DNA of 64,000 nt from contig JBNKGL010000006.1 in assembly GCA_050289805.1 (NCBI GenBank), positions 124,001-188,000 on the forward strand, in the 5' to 3' direction. Both the position numbers and the translations under genes were made by a program. Source of the stretch: JAUILA01 sp050289805 (GTDB lineage Bacteria; Bacteroidota; Bacteroidia; Cytophagales; Cyclobacteriaceae). Under the pieces are notes generated by a model. It was not told the DNA's origin. It saw nothing but the letters and a program-made list of their open reading frames with translations, and searched no databases. Below are positions 63,510 to 64,000 of the stretch, in pieces (within the stretch, counting starts at the first letter, position 1; every line of letters starts with the position of its first letter).

Positions 63510-64000
63510 TCAGAAGCCAATGCTGTTACCTCCATCAACCGGCAGAACTACGCCGGTAGTAAACCTGGAATGTTCGGTTGCCAGAAAGTAAACTGCTTCG
63601 GCAACGTCATCAGGATTCCCGAGAGCATTCATCGGAGTTCTTCCCAGAACCTTGTTTTTCCGCGCGGGATCTGAATCCAATGCTTTGGCAGACATGGGGG
63701 TCTTGATAAATCCGGGGGCGACGCAATTGACCCGGATGCCATCCGGTGCCAGTTCCACGGCCATTGCCCTTGTCATTCCCTCCACTGCCGTTTTACTTGC
63801 CGTATAGGCGATGACATACGGAATACCGTATTGAGCGGCCATCGAAGATATATTTACAATACTTCCATTACCCTGCCCGCGCATCACTTTTACAACCTCA
63901 CGGCTGATGGCAAATATGCTTTGTACGTTTGTATGGAGAATTGAGGAGAAGTCATGATCCGAGACTTCGGTAAAAGGCTTCTTCATGTTGATGCCGGCAT
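63510..64000 (-). CDS. SDR family oxidoreductase, probable fructuronate reductase-like, 5'-truncated
   Basis: The frame runs to the window edge; translating from 64000 gives AGIN before MKKPF, so the internal ATG at 63986 is not the start and the NNAG motif is cut at the edge. The rest is a classical SDR: VNISSMAAQ (Ser), YVIAYTASK (Tyr and Lys of YxxxK), then APGFIKTPM. Paired with uxuA 16 bp downstream, it is inferred to reduce fructuronate to mannonate, a role that SDR enzymes fill in many bacteria. This is context-based; other sugar SDRs look similar. Confidence 0.85.
   Translation of the reverse strand, partial: AGINMKKPFTEVSDHDFSSILHTNVQSIFAISREVVKVMRGQGNGSIVNISSMAAQYGIPYVIAYTASKTAVEGMTRAMAVELAPDGIRVNCVAPGFIKTPMSAKALDSDPARKNKVLGRTPMNALGNPDDVAEAVYFLATEHSRFTTGVVLPVDGGNSIGF

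Noticed and set aside
47959..64000. Polysaccharide utilisation locus with SusC/SusD
   Set aside because: Several glycosidase genes are present but no SusC-type TonB receptor or SusD-like lipoprotein is encoded in the window.

Overview
This window looks like chromosomal DNA from a Bacteroidota or Balneolota-type (FCB group) bacterium. Supporting features are many SPII lipoproteins with short N-termini, an FtsX-type permease with an N-terminal prefix domain paired with a PadR regulator, a LytTR regulator with membrane segments, DUF6090, DUF6624 and DUF1080 family genes, a four-helix-bundle (S23/IVP) protein, and A-rich bidirectional terminators between convergent genes. Genus and species cannot be named from the sequence alone. 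No plasmid, phage, insertion sequence, rRNA or CRISPR array was seen. Both ends cut through genes.

Layout. 1-4.3 kb is housekeeping: a truncated Rossmann protein, dtd and a MazG-like gene as an overlapping triplet, converging on a minus-strand run of comB, gcvT, an alpha/beta hydrolase and a small membrane protein. 4.4-8.9 kb holds an SDR, a long WG-repeat protein and an nfeD-floA membrane-microdomain pair. 8.9-18.1 kb (minus strand) holds an unusual L,D-transpeptidase-like lipoprotein, a translationally coupled FAD-oxidoreductase/polyferredoxin pair, and a meaB-btuFCD-like group that links cobalamin uptake to a B12-dependent mutase chaperone. 18.3-28.6 kb holds a FecR-like protein, hsp20, an atypical Nramp-fold transporter, two DUF1080 proteins, a beta-propeller, DUF1697, a CocE-like hydrolase, DUF6090 and ferritin. 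28.6-35.4 kb holds a repeat-rich intergenic region, a minus-strand group of hydrolase, AEC carrier and Tat-exported aminotransferase, and the PadR/permease pair with operator-like palindromes. 35.5-46.7 kb holds tRNA-Asn(GUU), a palindrome cluster, an S23 gene, a Kelch protein, a 960-residue Tat-exported multicopper oxidase, PQQ-type propeller and DUF6624 proteins, an AT-rich FkbM methyltransferase and small beta-barrel proteins. 46.7-64 kb holds DUF1328, a coiled-coil lipoprotein, glycosidases (GH9, GH18, GH43), two MDR dehydrogenases, a cytochrome c lipoprotein, ThuA, a cell-wall amidase, a LytTR regulator, and uxuA with an SDR for hexuronate use.

How the genes fit together. The right end supports extracellular polysaccharide breakdown and glucuronate catabolism (GH43, uxuA, fructuronate-reductase-like SDR) without any SusC/SusD pair in view. 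The left half supports envelope maintenance, B12 import and electron transfer. I did not find a clearly new multi-gene defence or biosynthetic system. The best candidates for under-described biology are the coupled FAD/Fe-S membrane pair (10.8-13.9 kb), the L,D-transpeptidase homologue with a remodelled active site, the Tat-exported PLP aminotransferase next to an AEC carrier, the paired operator-like elements at hsp20/Nramp and padR, a perfect dyad before a small membrane-protein gene, and the palindrome cluster between tRNA-Asn and the S23 gene.
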